Shown here piece by piece: positions 10,715-20,480 of a stretch of 64,000 nt of DNA; position 1 is the stretch's first letter; each line of letters opens with the position of its first letter. The position numbers were made by a program, and so were the translations under genes. Below the pieces are notes generated by a model. The model was not told the origin of the DNA. It searched no databases and saw only the letters and a program-made list of their open reading frames with translations. Source of the DNA: Rhyacophila brunnea (taxonomy: Eukaryota > Arthropoda > Insecta > Trichoptera > Rhyacophilidae); assembly GCA_022495005.1 (NCBI GenBank), contig JAGYXB010000700.1, positions 124,001 through 188,000 of the forward strand. Reading direction: 5' to 3'.

Positions 10715-11320
10715 GAAAAAAGGAAGTAAGTAATATGAGGATGTCCTCTTGGGAAGAAGCGATTACCAGCGCTGCGATGAATGTAATGATTTGGAGGACA
10801 TTGTACATGTAGCAGTACAATGCCCTAAATACGAACGATTAAGGCGTATCTAACGGGTAAGGCGTTAGCAGGTAACCGACTCGAGTAATGAAGAATCCGG
10901 GTTAAACTTACACACGTGTCAAGAATGCGTTGTGCGTCGAATACTGAAACTGCTGTCGGTTTATGCATTTACGCTCATTTAATGTTGGTGTATTACACAC
11001 ACTATTGCACGTGCATAATGCATGCTTCATTTTCGTAGGACACTCAAACATTCAAAAACCCTGCATCAATATGCGGCGTATTGAATATAGCATATCGGTA
11101 TTCTATTTATTATCTATTCTGTGGACACAGAGTACAGGTGTGAATTGCGGATATCTTTGAGAATGTCGACGAATTGAAAGGTGCCCTGGCGGTGGGTAAG
11201 ACGGAAGAGCTTGGTAAAATTGTAAAGTTTTTTTTAACAGAATTGGAGTGACGACCTGATCGGCGGATCCTCTTCTAGATGAGAAGAGGCAGTATGTCAG
11301 AGTCGCAGTCAAAGCCTCGG
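10715..11320 (+). pseudogene. I-like non-LTR retrotransposon 3' end, split by RK
   Basis: C-terminal tail of a non-LTR reverse transcriptase. The first piece reads CDECNDLEDIVHVAVQCPKY, a C-x2-C-x7-H-x4-C zinc-knuckle-like motif typical of I/R1/Jockey-group ORF2 ends. The second piece (from 11126) reads the ENVDELKGALAVGKTEELGK region and then the 3' UTR with GATCGGCGGATCCTCTTCTA. A minus-strand RK repeat sits between them. Other copies of the element lie at 19440, 31121 (minus), 35685 and 55031 (minus). Confidence 0.75.
10849..11119 (-). repeat. RK repeat, copy inside a retroelement
   Basis: Minus-strand RK copy: ACCGACTCGAGTAATGAAG, CACGTGCATAATGCATG and TATTGAATATAGCATATCGG match copies 1 and 3 in complement. 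It interrupts the I-like element between its CPKYE and YRCELRI-equivalent codons. Confidence 0.75.
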
Positions 11321-11387
11321 TAAAATCGTTAAAAAAGGTAAGCAATATTAGTGACGTTTAGTTCATGTACCTACAAGGGTTCATATA

Positions 11388-11647
11388 TCGTCACTGTTCT
11401 GGCAGAAAACACTAATTCGAAAAAAATGACATATTGAGTGTGTTGTAGAGTAAAATGTTCCTTATTTCAAACTTTACCGCCTGGAAACCTACTTAATAAA
11501 TAAACAGTCTTTATTTTAAAGTCATCCTTTTTACGATTACTTAATAAACTCACATGATAGACCATTTCAAACATTTTAACAACTTCAAAGACAAATTACT
11601 CAAAACTAGTATTCTTCAGTTAGTGTGTTCTGCCAGAACAGAGACGA
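11388..11647. mobile_element. TA-target MITE, copy 2
   Basis: Inverted relative to 2363-2618; ends TCGTCACTGTTCTGGCAGAA and CTGCCAGAACAGAGACGA. TA precedes it; the right TA is mutated to TT. 260 bp, non-coding. Confidence 0.75.
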
Positions 11648-11701
11648 TTTATGTGTGTAGTAACATAGCTAGATGGGGTGGATAAGTTGGGGTTGATCAA
11701 T

Positions 11702-11910
11702 ATTGAAGTTAAGCGCCCTCCACCGAAACCCGCCCCGCACCACACTCGGAATTAATCGAGCGTATCACGGGACCCTACAATTGGTGATGTGAAGTATCTG
11801 AAACAATTTAACTGGGAGTGTCCTGGGAGAAGACGCCCAAGACTTAGGTTGCTACGCTCAAAGTGAGCTCTGACAGAGTTTAATGAGTTTATTTTAATGC
11901 AAAGTGCCAG
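11702..11910. repeat. RM repeat, copy 1 (possible R1-like 3' UTR)
   Basis: Shares ATTGAAGTTAAGCGCCCTCC, AATTGGTGATGTGAAG and GGGAGTGTCCTGGGAGAAGA with 27178-27390. The second copy lies immediately 3' of an R1-like minus-strand ORF, so RM may be that retroelement's 3' UTR read on the minus strand. That link is inference. Confidence 0.6.
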
Positions 11911-12490
11911 GATATAATATTGAGTAAATAGTCGAAATCACATCAATATAATATTCTTAACAATAACTACTTCATTAGTTACTTAGGGCGTCGATGAATG
12001 AAACAAAAGACAATTTATTGCGGAGATATCATAGAGAGTGGAGTTATGGATACATAACAAGACATTAATTATATTATTTTTGTTGATAATTGTAGCAATG
12101 GGATTCATAAAAACATTTTTTTTAAGTCCCTTACTGGGTTTTGAATTTTGACAGCCGATTTTGTAAACACCGTGTACGGTGTAGCCAAGACGACGGTGGG
12201 CAAGTACAAGACAGCATTGTAAAAGTTGATGGGATATTTTTTTGCGCGATTCCACTTTGTTGCAAAAGACTTTACTGCTAACTGTACGCAACGTTTTAAT
12301 GATTTCGTTACCAAACATGCAACATACAATAATATTGCTTCGTAATTACTTATCTAAAATAGTTTGTTATTTTGTCTCTTTCATGGTGTTAACTGTCAAT
12401 TTGTAGATAGACATTGTAACACCCAAAAAAAATTCAATATCGCGGATGTCAAGAGAATTACCAAGAATCGTGAAAACAAGAGTAAAAATA
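11911..12490. other. no gene recognised
   Basis: A 111-codon minus-strand frame (11983-12318) and an overlapping 74-codon one exist, but I see no domain, no conserved copy and no splice or polyadenylation context. I treat them as chance frames. Confidence 0.4.
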
Positions 12491-12935
12491 TAATAATTAC
12501 AAGATAAAAAGAACGTTTTATATACAACGTTTTTAATTTTCTGTTGAATAATATAAACTTGACTTGACTATCTTAAACGATCAAAAAAAATTGTATTTGA
12601 TTGAAATAATACCGAAATGTCATTTTTACACTCATTGACTTCCATAGTAACGCACGTATATATATTAATAATTTCCTAGCAACCAATACTAGTAGATTGG
12701 ATTACGGATTTCTTCCGAAATAACTTTTCATACAAAACAGAATTAACTGAAAATGAATTTAATTCTACTAAAAGTGTTAAAAAAATGCATTGGCATCGTG
12801 TTCTGATATATTCTAAAAGTTTCAAATGTCGAGCTAGTCGGGATGTTAATTAAAAATCGATTGCAAGATTTGTATCGGACAAACAACCACCGGACAAATA
12901 AGAATACGACCTAATAAACACGTTGTAAAAAGAGT
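12491..12935 (-). repeat. RC dispersed repeat, minus copy
   Basis: Complement of the 2931 copy from AATAATTACAAGATAAAAAG to the TTGTCCGG/CGGACAAACAACC block and the ACACGTTGT outer end. Confidence 0.75.
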
Positions 12936-12956
12936 GTGTATTGTTCAGCTATATGA

Positions 12957-13370
12957 ATCCCGTGTCCTGAAACTAAACTTGTACGTATGCAGTTCGCCGT
13001 ATCACACTTCATCGTGAAACGTTGTATCGGAGATATATATGGCCGTATATTAAAGACCGTCCAATCTCTTTAGGTCGTATAGTAGTGACATAAAATTCAT
13101 GTCTAATTAAAACACGGTTCTTGTCGGTTTACACTTTACAGGAAGCTAGCAACAAACAAATTTTGAAAATAGCCGATATACTGGATTATTTGTTAGGTTA
13201 GGTTTTCATTCTTGAATTCAAGAATTTTGCCAAAATCAGTTATGAAAATTGAATTAATGTTCATATTGAATCTAATAAATTGGAGATCTATAGTAAACGG
13301 TGATCTCTTTCCGGTAAAGAAGCTCACGGCGTACTGTGCTACGGTGAAATGTTTTACGTAGAATTCACAT
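12957..13370 (+). repeat. RD repeat, near-complete copy
   Basis: Second long RD copy: AACTTGTACGTATGCAGTTC at the left, TTAGGTTAGGTTTTCATTCT inside, GAAGCTCACGGCGTACTGTG at the right. The overlapping minus frame 13193-13411 is a by-product. Confidence 0.7.
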
Positions 13371-13896
13371 GTAACCATAATTTGAAGCCGTGTTTCTTGC
13401 ATACAACGCACATTAGAACCTCAATTTTATTATTATTAACTAAACTAGGAAACGTCCACCATGTTGCTTTTCAGTACAGCTACCAAATTTACACACAACA
13501 TAGTTAATCATAGTTTATACTAAATTAACTGAAAATTATAATTACCACTAACTTGATATTGAAAACAAAACCAATATTTACCGACGACGTGTACAAAAAA
13601 AAATAATTCAGCCGTATAAGTTCTATCTTAATCTAATGCATATGGCGGAGAATATAAGCGTACCAAATGCTTTCTCACTCGCACTTATGGTTCGCTTTTG
13701 TTCAGGGTTTGATATCAACATTATTAACAAAAACTGGCTGAAAAAAATTGGGGCTGTAACTCACATACCTACTTGGTGCACATCTGCACTTGCTCCAGTA
13801 GATAATATTATATTTTGTTGCTGATTCTGTTGTGGCACCATCTAGATTCTAGTCCCTAAGTCCCAATGTCAACAATATCGACACCACATAATGCCG
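13371..13896. other. no gene seen
   Basis: AT-rich; the 62-codon frame at 13636 has no recognised motif. Confidence 0.4.
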
Positions 13897-14039
13897 GGTC
13901 CACACTGGCAACATGCCGCGCGACAACCTCGTTAAATTTTACGATAAGCATGATAATTATCGTAAAATTTCTTAAGCAATTATGATAATTATCGTAAAAT
14001 TTAACAAGGTTGTCGCGCGACATGTTGCCAGTGTGGACC
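13897..14039. mobile_element. Near-perfect palindromic MITE (143 bp)
   Basis: GGTCCACACTGGCAACATG at the left and CATGTTGCCAGTGTGGACC at the right; the arms continue through GCGCGACAACCT and TTAAATTTTACGATAA to a short CTTAAG-centred loop. A full-length hairpin would form. No clear target duplication. Confidence 0.75.
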
Positions 14040-14097
14040 AAGCATAAGAGATTAATAAATATCATTCAGATAGGCTATACCCAAATACACTACATTT

Positions 14098-14222
14098 TAA
14101 AGCAGGGTTTTGAATGTGTGAGTGTCATATGAAAATGAAACACCCATATTCTTTCACACTCGAGATCAGTTGCCTGTTAATCCACACGCGTTAGGTATTT
14201 CAGTTCCCATTAATGTTGTGTT
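14098..14222 (+). repeat. RK repeat, internally deleted fragment
   Basis: TTTTGAATGTGTGAGTGTC and TATTTCAGTTCCCATTA match RK, but the middle part is missing. Confidence 0.5.
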
Positions 14223-14424
14223 TCTTGGATACCTACAATATTACAGGTATGTATACTAACAAATTTTAAAGGTGACATTACTTATTGAAGATATTGACAG
14301 TAATTAAATAAAATTCTCTGTTAAAACGTAAATCAATTAAATTTGCCTAGCTTTTTAAAAAGGCATGACATACTATATAATATCATTTATTTTGTTAACT
14401 GTCATTCATGGTGGAACTGCATTG

Positions 14425-15515
14425 TATTGTTTTTTTTTTATTTAATAAAACGCAAATTTTAGTAGTACTTATTCCACTTAGGACCGGTTTCGTCCGCCTC
14501 AGAGGGACATTTTCAACTGAATACATTTCCTAGGAAGAGTTAATATTTCAAGAGAAATAGATAAAAATCTTTTCAATGTAACATTTTACAACACACAAAA
14601 TTTGAAAAAGTGAATACTAAAGATAGATTAGATAAACTTAACCAAAGTGGAATTTATCTATTAGTTGTGACTCTTGTGATGCCAAATATGTCGGACAAAC
14701 GGGACGATCTTTTAACACTAGGATCAAAGAACATATTTAGCCTGTTCCAAAAATGGTAATGATTCTTCATCTTTAGGAAATCATTTAAGTTTAAATAATC
14801 ACTCTTTTAATATCAGTAAACATTTTAAAATCCTGCATTTGAATGAGAAATCTATAAAATTGGATAAACAGGAAATCCTAGAAATTAATAGGTATAAATT
14901 TTTTCCCAATTCAAATTTGTTAAATGATCAATTATATTTTGTGTCTTCTCCATTATTATACCCTATTTAATATTTGGGATTGTTATAAGTTATAACATAC
15001 CTTTATAATATATTGTACATTATTTTTTATTTTAATTTTTATTTAATTTTGACTCATATTTTGGTTGTATTTGTTTTTGTATTCGATCTCACTTCAATTG
15101 ATAATATTGTTTATTTTATTATTTTTTATAAATTTTTTATTGTAAATTTTGACTAATCATAATTATTTGTTGATATTAATGTTATTGTAAGTGTTGATTG
15201 TTTCATATTGTGGTTTGTTAATATTTAAAATAATTTGTTTAATGCCCCTGATGTAGTATGAAATATTAATTTCCAACCTCATTAATTTTAAATTAATCTG
15301 TTATTGGGAAGGTATTATTGGACGGATAATTATTTATGTAAGTACCTATTGTTATATTATTTCTGTCGCTTTGGATTTTGTTTGATAAATATTGTTTTAA
15401 AAAAATGTATTCAGTTGAAAATGACCCTCTGAGGCGGACGAAACCGGTCCTAATCTATTTATTAAAAGTGGAATAAGTACCTACTACAAAAAAAAATCGT
15501 TTTATTAAATAAAAC
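14425..15515 (+). mobile_element. Penelope-like element, 3' part with inverted flanking LTR-like pieces
   Basis: A GIY-YIG nuclease remnant (14595-14970) and an AT-rich 3' UTR lie between two inverted copies of a roughly 90-bp block: left at 14440-14530 (GGACCGGTTTCGTCCGCCTC) and right at 15405-15505 (GAGGCGGACGAAACCGGTCC). Penelope-like elements often carry inverted or partial pseudo-LTRs. GAAACCGGTC resembles the 3' half of the hammerhead found in such pseudo-LTRs, but the CTGANGA part is degraded here. Confidence 0.7.
14595..14970 (+). pseudogene. Penelope-like element GIY-YIG endonuclease domain, frameshifted
   Basis: C-terminal nuclease domain of a Penelope-like reverse transcriptase, which nicks target DNA. 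Reading VNTKDRLDKLNQSGIY (to 14657) shows the GIY half. One base is missing, then SCDSCDAKYVGQTGRSF gives the YVG half together with the CxxC of the zinc-like insert and the conserved R of the GRSF-x-TR-x-KEH block. A stop follows KEHI, and a third frame carries on with LGNHLSLNNHSFNISKHFKI, then KLDKQEILEINRYK and a final TAA at 14968. That last part matches the usual PLE end (H, ILH, E-x2-EI-x-K, LN). At least two frameshifts make it inactive. The RT domain is absent, so this is a 5'-truncated copy. Confidence 0.85.
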
Positions 15516-15986
15516 AACAATACTATATAATATTATAATCGTTGCATTAAATAAATATTAATCTAAATTCTAAATGGTATCGTGTTAAACCTAGGCGTAG
15601 TCCCTCTCGACATATTAAAAAATATTATTTCCAGATATAAACTATTACCTTTAACAAATTATCCGTTTGATTGTTTCACTGTCAATGGCCCGTAATTACT
15701 ACCGATTGAAATTGGCGGCTGGCAACATTTTTTCGTGGAAATTTGAAATTATACGTTTCAGCTTAAATAGAAAGTCCATACATGCGAGGAATATTATTTA
15801 TCAGGCAGAAAAAATACGTGAAATAAATCAAAGATAACAATTATTCACTCGACCAGTTATTCGTGTGATTCTCCATAACAGATTATTTAGAAAAATTGTG
15901 TTAAGAGTCTCATGTATAGCCAATTTGAACGAGTATAGGTACAAAGTATAAGTACTTATTAGTAAGCAGAATGTACCTGTACCGAT
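15516..15986. other. no gene seen
   Basis: AT-rich; the minus frame at 15828-16037 runs into the repeat end at 15987 and is not a gene. Confidence 0.4.
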
Positions 15987-16863
15987 CAGTGGCGAAGGGT
16001 GGAGGTAGGCTATTAAGATCAGCCATACATAGTGCACACTAAACTTTGTCAGTCGTACGTATTTATTTTCATTGAAACATGACTACAATTTACAGACGGT
16101 GTTGGTTAGTTTTGAAAATTCAATTAAACCATGCGAAACCAAGCCATAATAAATAATAGTCAAAAATGCTCGTCCACCTATAAAATATCTAAAATTATGC
16201 AATTAAATCATACATTACTCTGAATATTTTATAGATAGAATAATATTATTATCTATTATAGTTTGGTTTAGGCAGGGATTAAGACGGTACTTCAGTGAAA
16301 CGGCAAATAATTTTCAACTATAGGTGCGACGAAATTTCGGACTGGCTGGCAATCGGAGAGAAAAAGTCGAGCTGTGAACACGTCAATTTGTTTTGTGATT
16401 GCGACGGGGGTATTAATTCTTAAATCGTGTAAAGATGACTAAAAAACGTTACCCATTTACTTGAAAAAGAAAACATGGCAATGAATATATTATAATTAGT
16501 AATAAAACAATAAACATATTAACATTAAATGGAGTAGTCACGATCGTTTTAGATCATGCCCCAGCTGATGTATAGCCTTAATGAATTAAAAAAAAATAAC
16601 CAACAATATGTGTAATATGTATTCTTAAGCGAACGAAAACAAATAAGTATGAATGAAAAAGTGTGCACAATTTGTCGCATCGCCCAAAATATAATAAAAC
16701 TGTTATGGTTTGGTTAGGCAGGGTTTACTTGATTTTTAAAAAAACTAACCAACACCATCTGTAAATTGTAGACTTAGTTCAATGAAAACAAATATGTGCG
16801 TATAACAGACAAGTGGACTATCTATGACGGATCTTAACAGCCTACTTCCACCCGTCGCTACTG
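15987..16863. mobile_element. Long-TIR hAT-like non-autonomous element
   Basis: Inverted arms of about 150 bp: CAGTGGCGAAGGGTGGAGG at the left edge and CACCCGTCGCTACTG-type sequence at the right; both arms contain TACAATTTACAGA-GGTGTTGGTTAG and a GCCTAACC/GGTTTAGGCAG-like inner edge. Flanks share only GTAC, so the target duplication is unconvincing. A TTAA MITE (16283-16577) sits inside. Confidence 0.65.
16283..16577 (+). mobile_element. TTAA MITE, cleanest copy
   Basis: GACGGTACTTCAGTGAAACG at the left, CCCAGCTGATGTATAGCC at the right, with TTAA immediately outside each end (16279-16282 and 16578-16581). 295 bp. This copy defines the family's boundaries. Confidence 0.85.
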
Positions 16864-17979
16864 GTACATACTGATGAGCCTTATATATAAAAAAATAACA
16901 TAATATTATATGAACGATATTATAGAATTTCCCAGTGTGGACTGACTATAAAATTCCAATCTGCGCCCATAGACGGACAGTTTTCGACCTGCCAGATGTG
17001 TGCCAGGTTCAAACTGCCAGCAGTAAGTAAGTAATTAATATACCTAATCGTGAATGACAATGTCGGTATATCTAAATAAAATGTAAGTATATATTTTAAT
17101 AATATCATAGTAATTAATTATTATACTGATGATTGATGTAAATATAATTTTGTGGCATGTTTAAATTTATTATATATAAAATCAATACCTTTATAAATAT
17201 TACATTATTATTTTATATTTACACGAATGTGTATAATATTGTTTCGGTGAATCGATAAATACACAATCCACTAGCGAAATCATGATTTATTTTACCAACG
17301 TCATAGGTGTGTATTTTATGTCAATTTGTTTCTAATAAAAACAATAATTATAACCATAATAAATTCAAAGTAAAATTATTCGGGTATCAATATCGTTCAA
17401 GTATACCCTACCTAAAACTAATTTAAACAATAACCCTGGGTAATATCTCCGCGAACCTAACCTCCATAGTTTTTGACACTTGCTCTGCCACAGACAATAG
17501 CTGTACGTATATGGGCACGTCTGTTGACAGTTCGACAGATTTAAATGGGGTAGTTAAACTGATCTGTGGTGTGTCCACTAACGTACAGTAATTGTCTATG
17601 CCATGTTCAACCTGCTACGAAAACTGTACGTCTGTGGCCGCCTAATATAATGGTTTACAGAACGTATCGGAAAGTATTCTGAGTGGTACCTATTATCGGT
17701 GAAATTTCAAACAAAATCAACAACCAATATAAAATAGAGCTACGATGTTTTCGTAGCCGAAGCATCGCTTTCCCCGAACTGTTTAGCGAGCCCGTTCACA
17801 ATACAAAATCAACGCAAACTTTATAATTTACCACTGCGACTACGTTGTTTTTCAGTGAAACACAGTGAAGTGCTTTACCGTTAATGTTATTAAAAGTTCA
17901 TTGTTGAAACTAAAGAGGTTAATAATATAATAAGCTATGTCTACATTATTTGAGCACTTCAATTTTTTAATTCTGGTTT
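16864..17979. other. no gene seen
   Basis: AT-rich to about 17440, then a less AT-rich stretch. AGACAATAGCTGTACGT (about 17492) and ACGTACAGTAATTGTCT (about 17582) form an inverted pair of unknown meaning. Confidence 0.4.
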
Positions 17980-17982
17980 TAA

Positions 17983-18601
17983 AGGCCGGTTCAGATTAGT
18001 CGAGTGGCGAGTAATTTAGTATCTAAACGTGTACGAACAGACAAATTTAGTAAAATCATTTAATCGAGTCAATGCATTTTGTTCTAATTTTTCGGTCGAG
18101 TAGCGACCCCCACCGCCTCTCACTAAATACTAAACAAGCCACGAGTCACGTCTGACGTTATTTTTAGTCAAGTTCATTGGTTGTCGTAGAATTTCTTCCT
18201 CCAATTTTTCTAATATAGCCATTATAAATGAAATTATTAATATATTTATTTTTTTAACATACATAATTTGAAAATACTTTCATCATCACGCAGGTTTGAA
18301 TCCTGCTGGGTGTCGTATTTTTATAAAAAAGATTTTTGTCTATTGGTTATATATTTCTCCGAAGTGTTTTTAAATTATGTATGTTCAATAAAAATAAGAT
18401 TCTTTAATCCTGTGTTATTGTGTCATTCTTAAAAAAAATGTTAATTATTTATTTTTGCTTTGTTACATTGTGCTCTGTTCATTTTGACATGTCACTCACT
18501 AAAATGTACTGTGTTTGGACTCTTTTCAGTTACTAAATCATTTAGTGGTAACTAAATCACTCGCCCCTCGACTAAACTACTCGACTAATACGAACCGGCC
18601 T
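17983..18601. mobile_element. Harbinger-type MITE carrying a SINE2 fragment
   Basis: Ends AGGCCGGTTCAGATTAGTCG and TCGACTAATACGAACCGGCC(T), with TAA outside both (17980-17982, 18602-18604), the TWA-type 3-bp target of PIF/Harbinger elements. Subterminal ACTCGCC/GGCGAGT motifs repeat inward. At 18280-18400 it contains a tRNA-like B box (GGTTTGAATCC) plus the SINE2 body (TTTTTGTCTATTGGTTATAT). Confidence 0.7.
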
Positions 18602-18639
18602 TAACACATTTTTATAATGCTGATTTGGTACAAGTCGTT

Positions 18640-18760
18640 TACAGGAAGCCAGACGGGAACCGCGCCAATTTTCATGGCCGATTTTGGCAAAATTCATGAA
18701 TTCAAGAATGAAAACCTAACCTAACCTAACAAATAATCCAGTATATCGGCTAATTTTTCC
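18640..18760 (-). repeat. RD repeat, central fragment
   Basis: AATTCATGAATTCAAGAATG followed by CCTAACCTAACCTAAC and TCCAGTATATCGGCTA: the RD middle in complement. Confidence 0.6.
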
Positions 18761-18969
18761 CTTCATCCCTTTCCTATAGTCCACCAAAAGTCGCAGTCAG
18801 TATTTATTAATCAAATATGTATCAATATAAAATTTTACCCATTGGACCCAATAAGCGCAGTGGTTCTTAACCTGGGTTCGATCGAACCCCAGCGGTTCGG
18901 TGAGTCAGTCTCAGGGGTTCGGCGATATCGGTCATATCTAGCATGGGTGAGACAGCTGTGCACGTTTAG

Positions 18970-19306
18970 TGTTGAGACAACAGATGTCAATGATGAATAC
19001 CTCGATGAAATCATTGAAGTTCAGCAGAGCCAAGTTCAACAGCAACTCTTCAGAACAACAACGCTCTCAACGTTTTGGTGTCAACAAATGGTAACGTACC
19101 CTGTTATTGCTAAGAAAGTTTTGGATATTTTCATACCGTTTGTTACAACATATCTTTGCGAGCAATCCTTTTTGAGGATGCTGGACATAAAAACGAAGAA
19201 AAGAAACAGACTTTGTTGCGAAAATGACATGAGAGTGGCACTTACCAATGTGAAGCCACGCATTTCTGAACTGGTCTCTGAAAGGCAACAGCAGAAGTCA
19301 CACTGA
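18970..19306 (+). pseudogene. hAT transposase C-terminal dimerisation domain
   Basis: Coding remnant of a Charlie/ZBED-like hAT transposase. The readable stretch ends with LSTFWCQQMVTYPVIAKKVL, then FIPFVTTYLCEQSFLRMLDI, then KTKKRNRL and ALTNVKPRISEL before TGA at 19304. This is the family's C-terminal dimerisation block: FW, YP-x2-AKK, PF-x-TTYLCE-x-SF, K-x-KxRNRL. The open frame extends upstream to 18842, but that start lies outside the element and the upstream residues come from terminal DNA, so no genuine start exists. The zinc finger and most of the catalytic region are deleted. It cannot encode a working transposase. Confidence 0.88.
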
Positions 19307-19439
19307 TTTGCAGTAAATATTCATTATTATGTTTTTGTTTTTGTGTGATAATCATGTTTTAATGGTTTTGTTCCTTGAACACAGTGATGTTGATGCACGG
19401 TTTATTTTGTGCACCAGTAGAATATATAACTATGTTTTG

Positions 19440-19669
19440 GCCCTAAGTGTGAGCTTCACAGAGTACAGCTGCGAATTGCGGATATCTATGAGAATGTCGA
19501 CGAATTGAAGGGTGTCCTGGCGGTGGGTAAGACGGAAGAGCTAGGCAAAATTGTAAAGTTTTTTTTAACAGAATAGGAGTGAGGACCTGATCGACGGATC
19601 CCCTTCTAGAAGAGAAGAGGCGATATGACAGCGAGTCGCAGTCAAAGCCTCGGTAAAACCAAAAAAAAA
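19440..19669 (+). mobile_element. I-like retroelement 3' fragment with 12-bp target duplication
   Basis: Starts inside the CPKYELHR codons (GCCCTAAG), reads RIYENVDELKGVLAVGKTEE-like tail, then 3' UTR and a poly(A) run. AACTATGTTTTG flanks both ends (19428-19439 and 19670-19681), so this is a target-primed insertion into the hAT element. Confidence 0.88.
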
Positions 19670-19809
19670 AACTATGTTTTGATTTTGAAAAAATAAATAA
19701 AATTTATAAAAAAAATATTTTTCCAATTAAGAAGGGGTTCAGTGAATGCGCGCATGAAACTGGTGGGGGTCAGTACCTCCAACAAGGTTAAGAACCACTA
19801 AATTAGCGC

Positions 19810-20198
19810 TAATTTGTCGATGTTGTTACAAGATCCAGGACAAGGTGAAAATCAAACAATTTTAATAATATTTTGTTTTTTTTTTAAGTAGAAATTACTT
19901 AATAAAAGATGTAGCAGCTATAATTTTACGATGTTAGTTATATATAGTCAGATATATTTTTTTCAGTTTTACATCTATTTTTATTTAAATTTGTAAAAAT
20001 GATCAGTATGGTAGGTATGAGGTGTTTGCGACAGTAAAAAACATAATAGCCCTCCATCTTCTAAATATCTCGAAAAGTATTATATTTAGCTCCAGTTTTA
20101 GTATATCTTCCTTTTATCATTTACTTCGATCATATACTTTTTACCGTTGTCATTTTTGTATAAAGAAAGGCTAAAAAAACTATATTTGACCTGTTTTC
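19810..20198. other. no gene seen
   Basis: AT-rich with no shared repeat recognised. Confidence 0.4.
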
Positions 20199-20480
20199 TT
20201 GATTCCACTGACACACAAATTTAACTTCTTTTTCTTGGTCGTGCACTCATGGCTGAGGATCGAGACCACATTTAAATTTCGCGATCCTTTGAGCGACCAA
20301 GACTTTCCATCCTTATCGATCTTCCGCTTCTCTCAGGGCAGAATGGATGGTGCCCCCAGTCAGCTCTTTCACTTGGTCGCTCCATCGCGCAGACGCTCTT
20401 CCTCTGCTTCGCCTTCCCTGGAGGCTACCCAAAACTAAAGATCTACCATCGTAAGTTGGCAGCCGGTCGAATTTGAAACT
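20199..20480 (-). pseudogene. Non-LTR RT C-terminal tail
   Basis: Minus strand reads LPTYDGRSLVLGSLQGRRSR, then GRASARWSDQVKEL, then TIHSALREAEDR and stops. This is the usual R-G-R-P-x3-RW-x-D basic tail of endonuclease/RT elements. A 3' UTR ends near GTGCACGACCAAGAAAAAGA in complement. The same end recurs at 50885-50985. A second TATGATGGTAGATCTATACC piece in the opposite orientation lies at 20660. Confidence 0.65.

Larger units (their letters stand above)
18858..19800 (+). mobile_element. hAT element, internally deleted, with 8-bp target duplication
   Basis: Ends CAGTGGTTCTTAACCTGGG and AAGGTTAAGAACCACTA; flanking 8-mers AATAAGCG (18850-18857) and AATTAGCG (19801-19808) differ at one base. 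It keeps only the tail of the transposase and hosts an I-like retroelement (19440-19669). Confidence 0.88.

Noticed and set aside
11983..12318. 111-codon minus-strand frame
   Set aside because: No domain, no repeat copy, no gene context; overlapped by another frame of similar length.
17492..17600. AGACAATAGCTGTACGT inverted pair as a MITE
   Set aside because: Arms of only about 17 bp with differences, no target duplication and no second copy.
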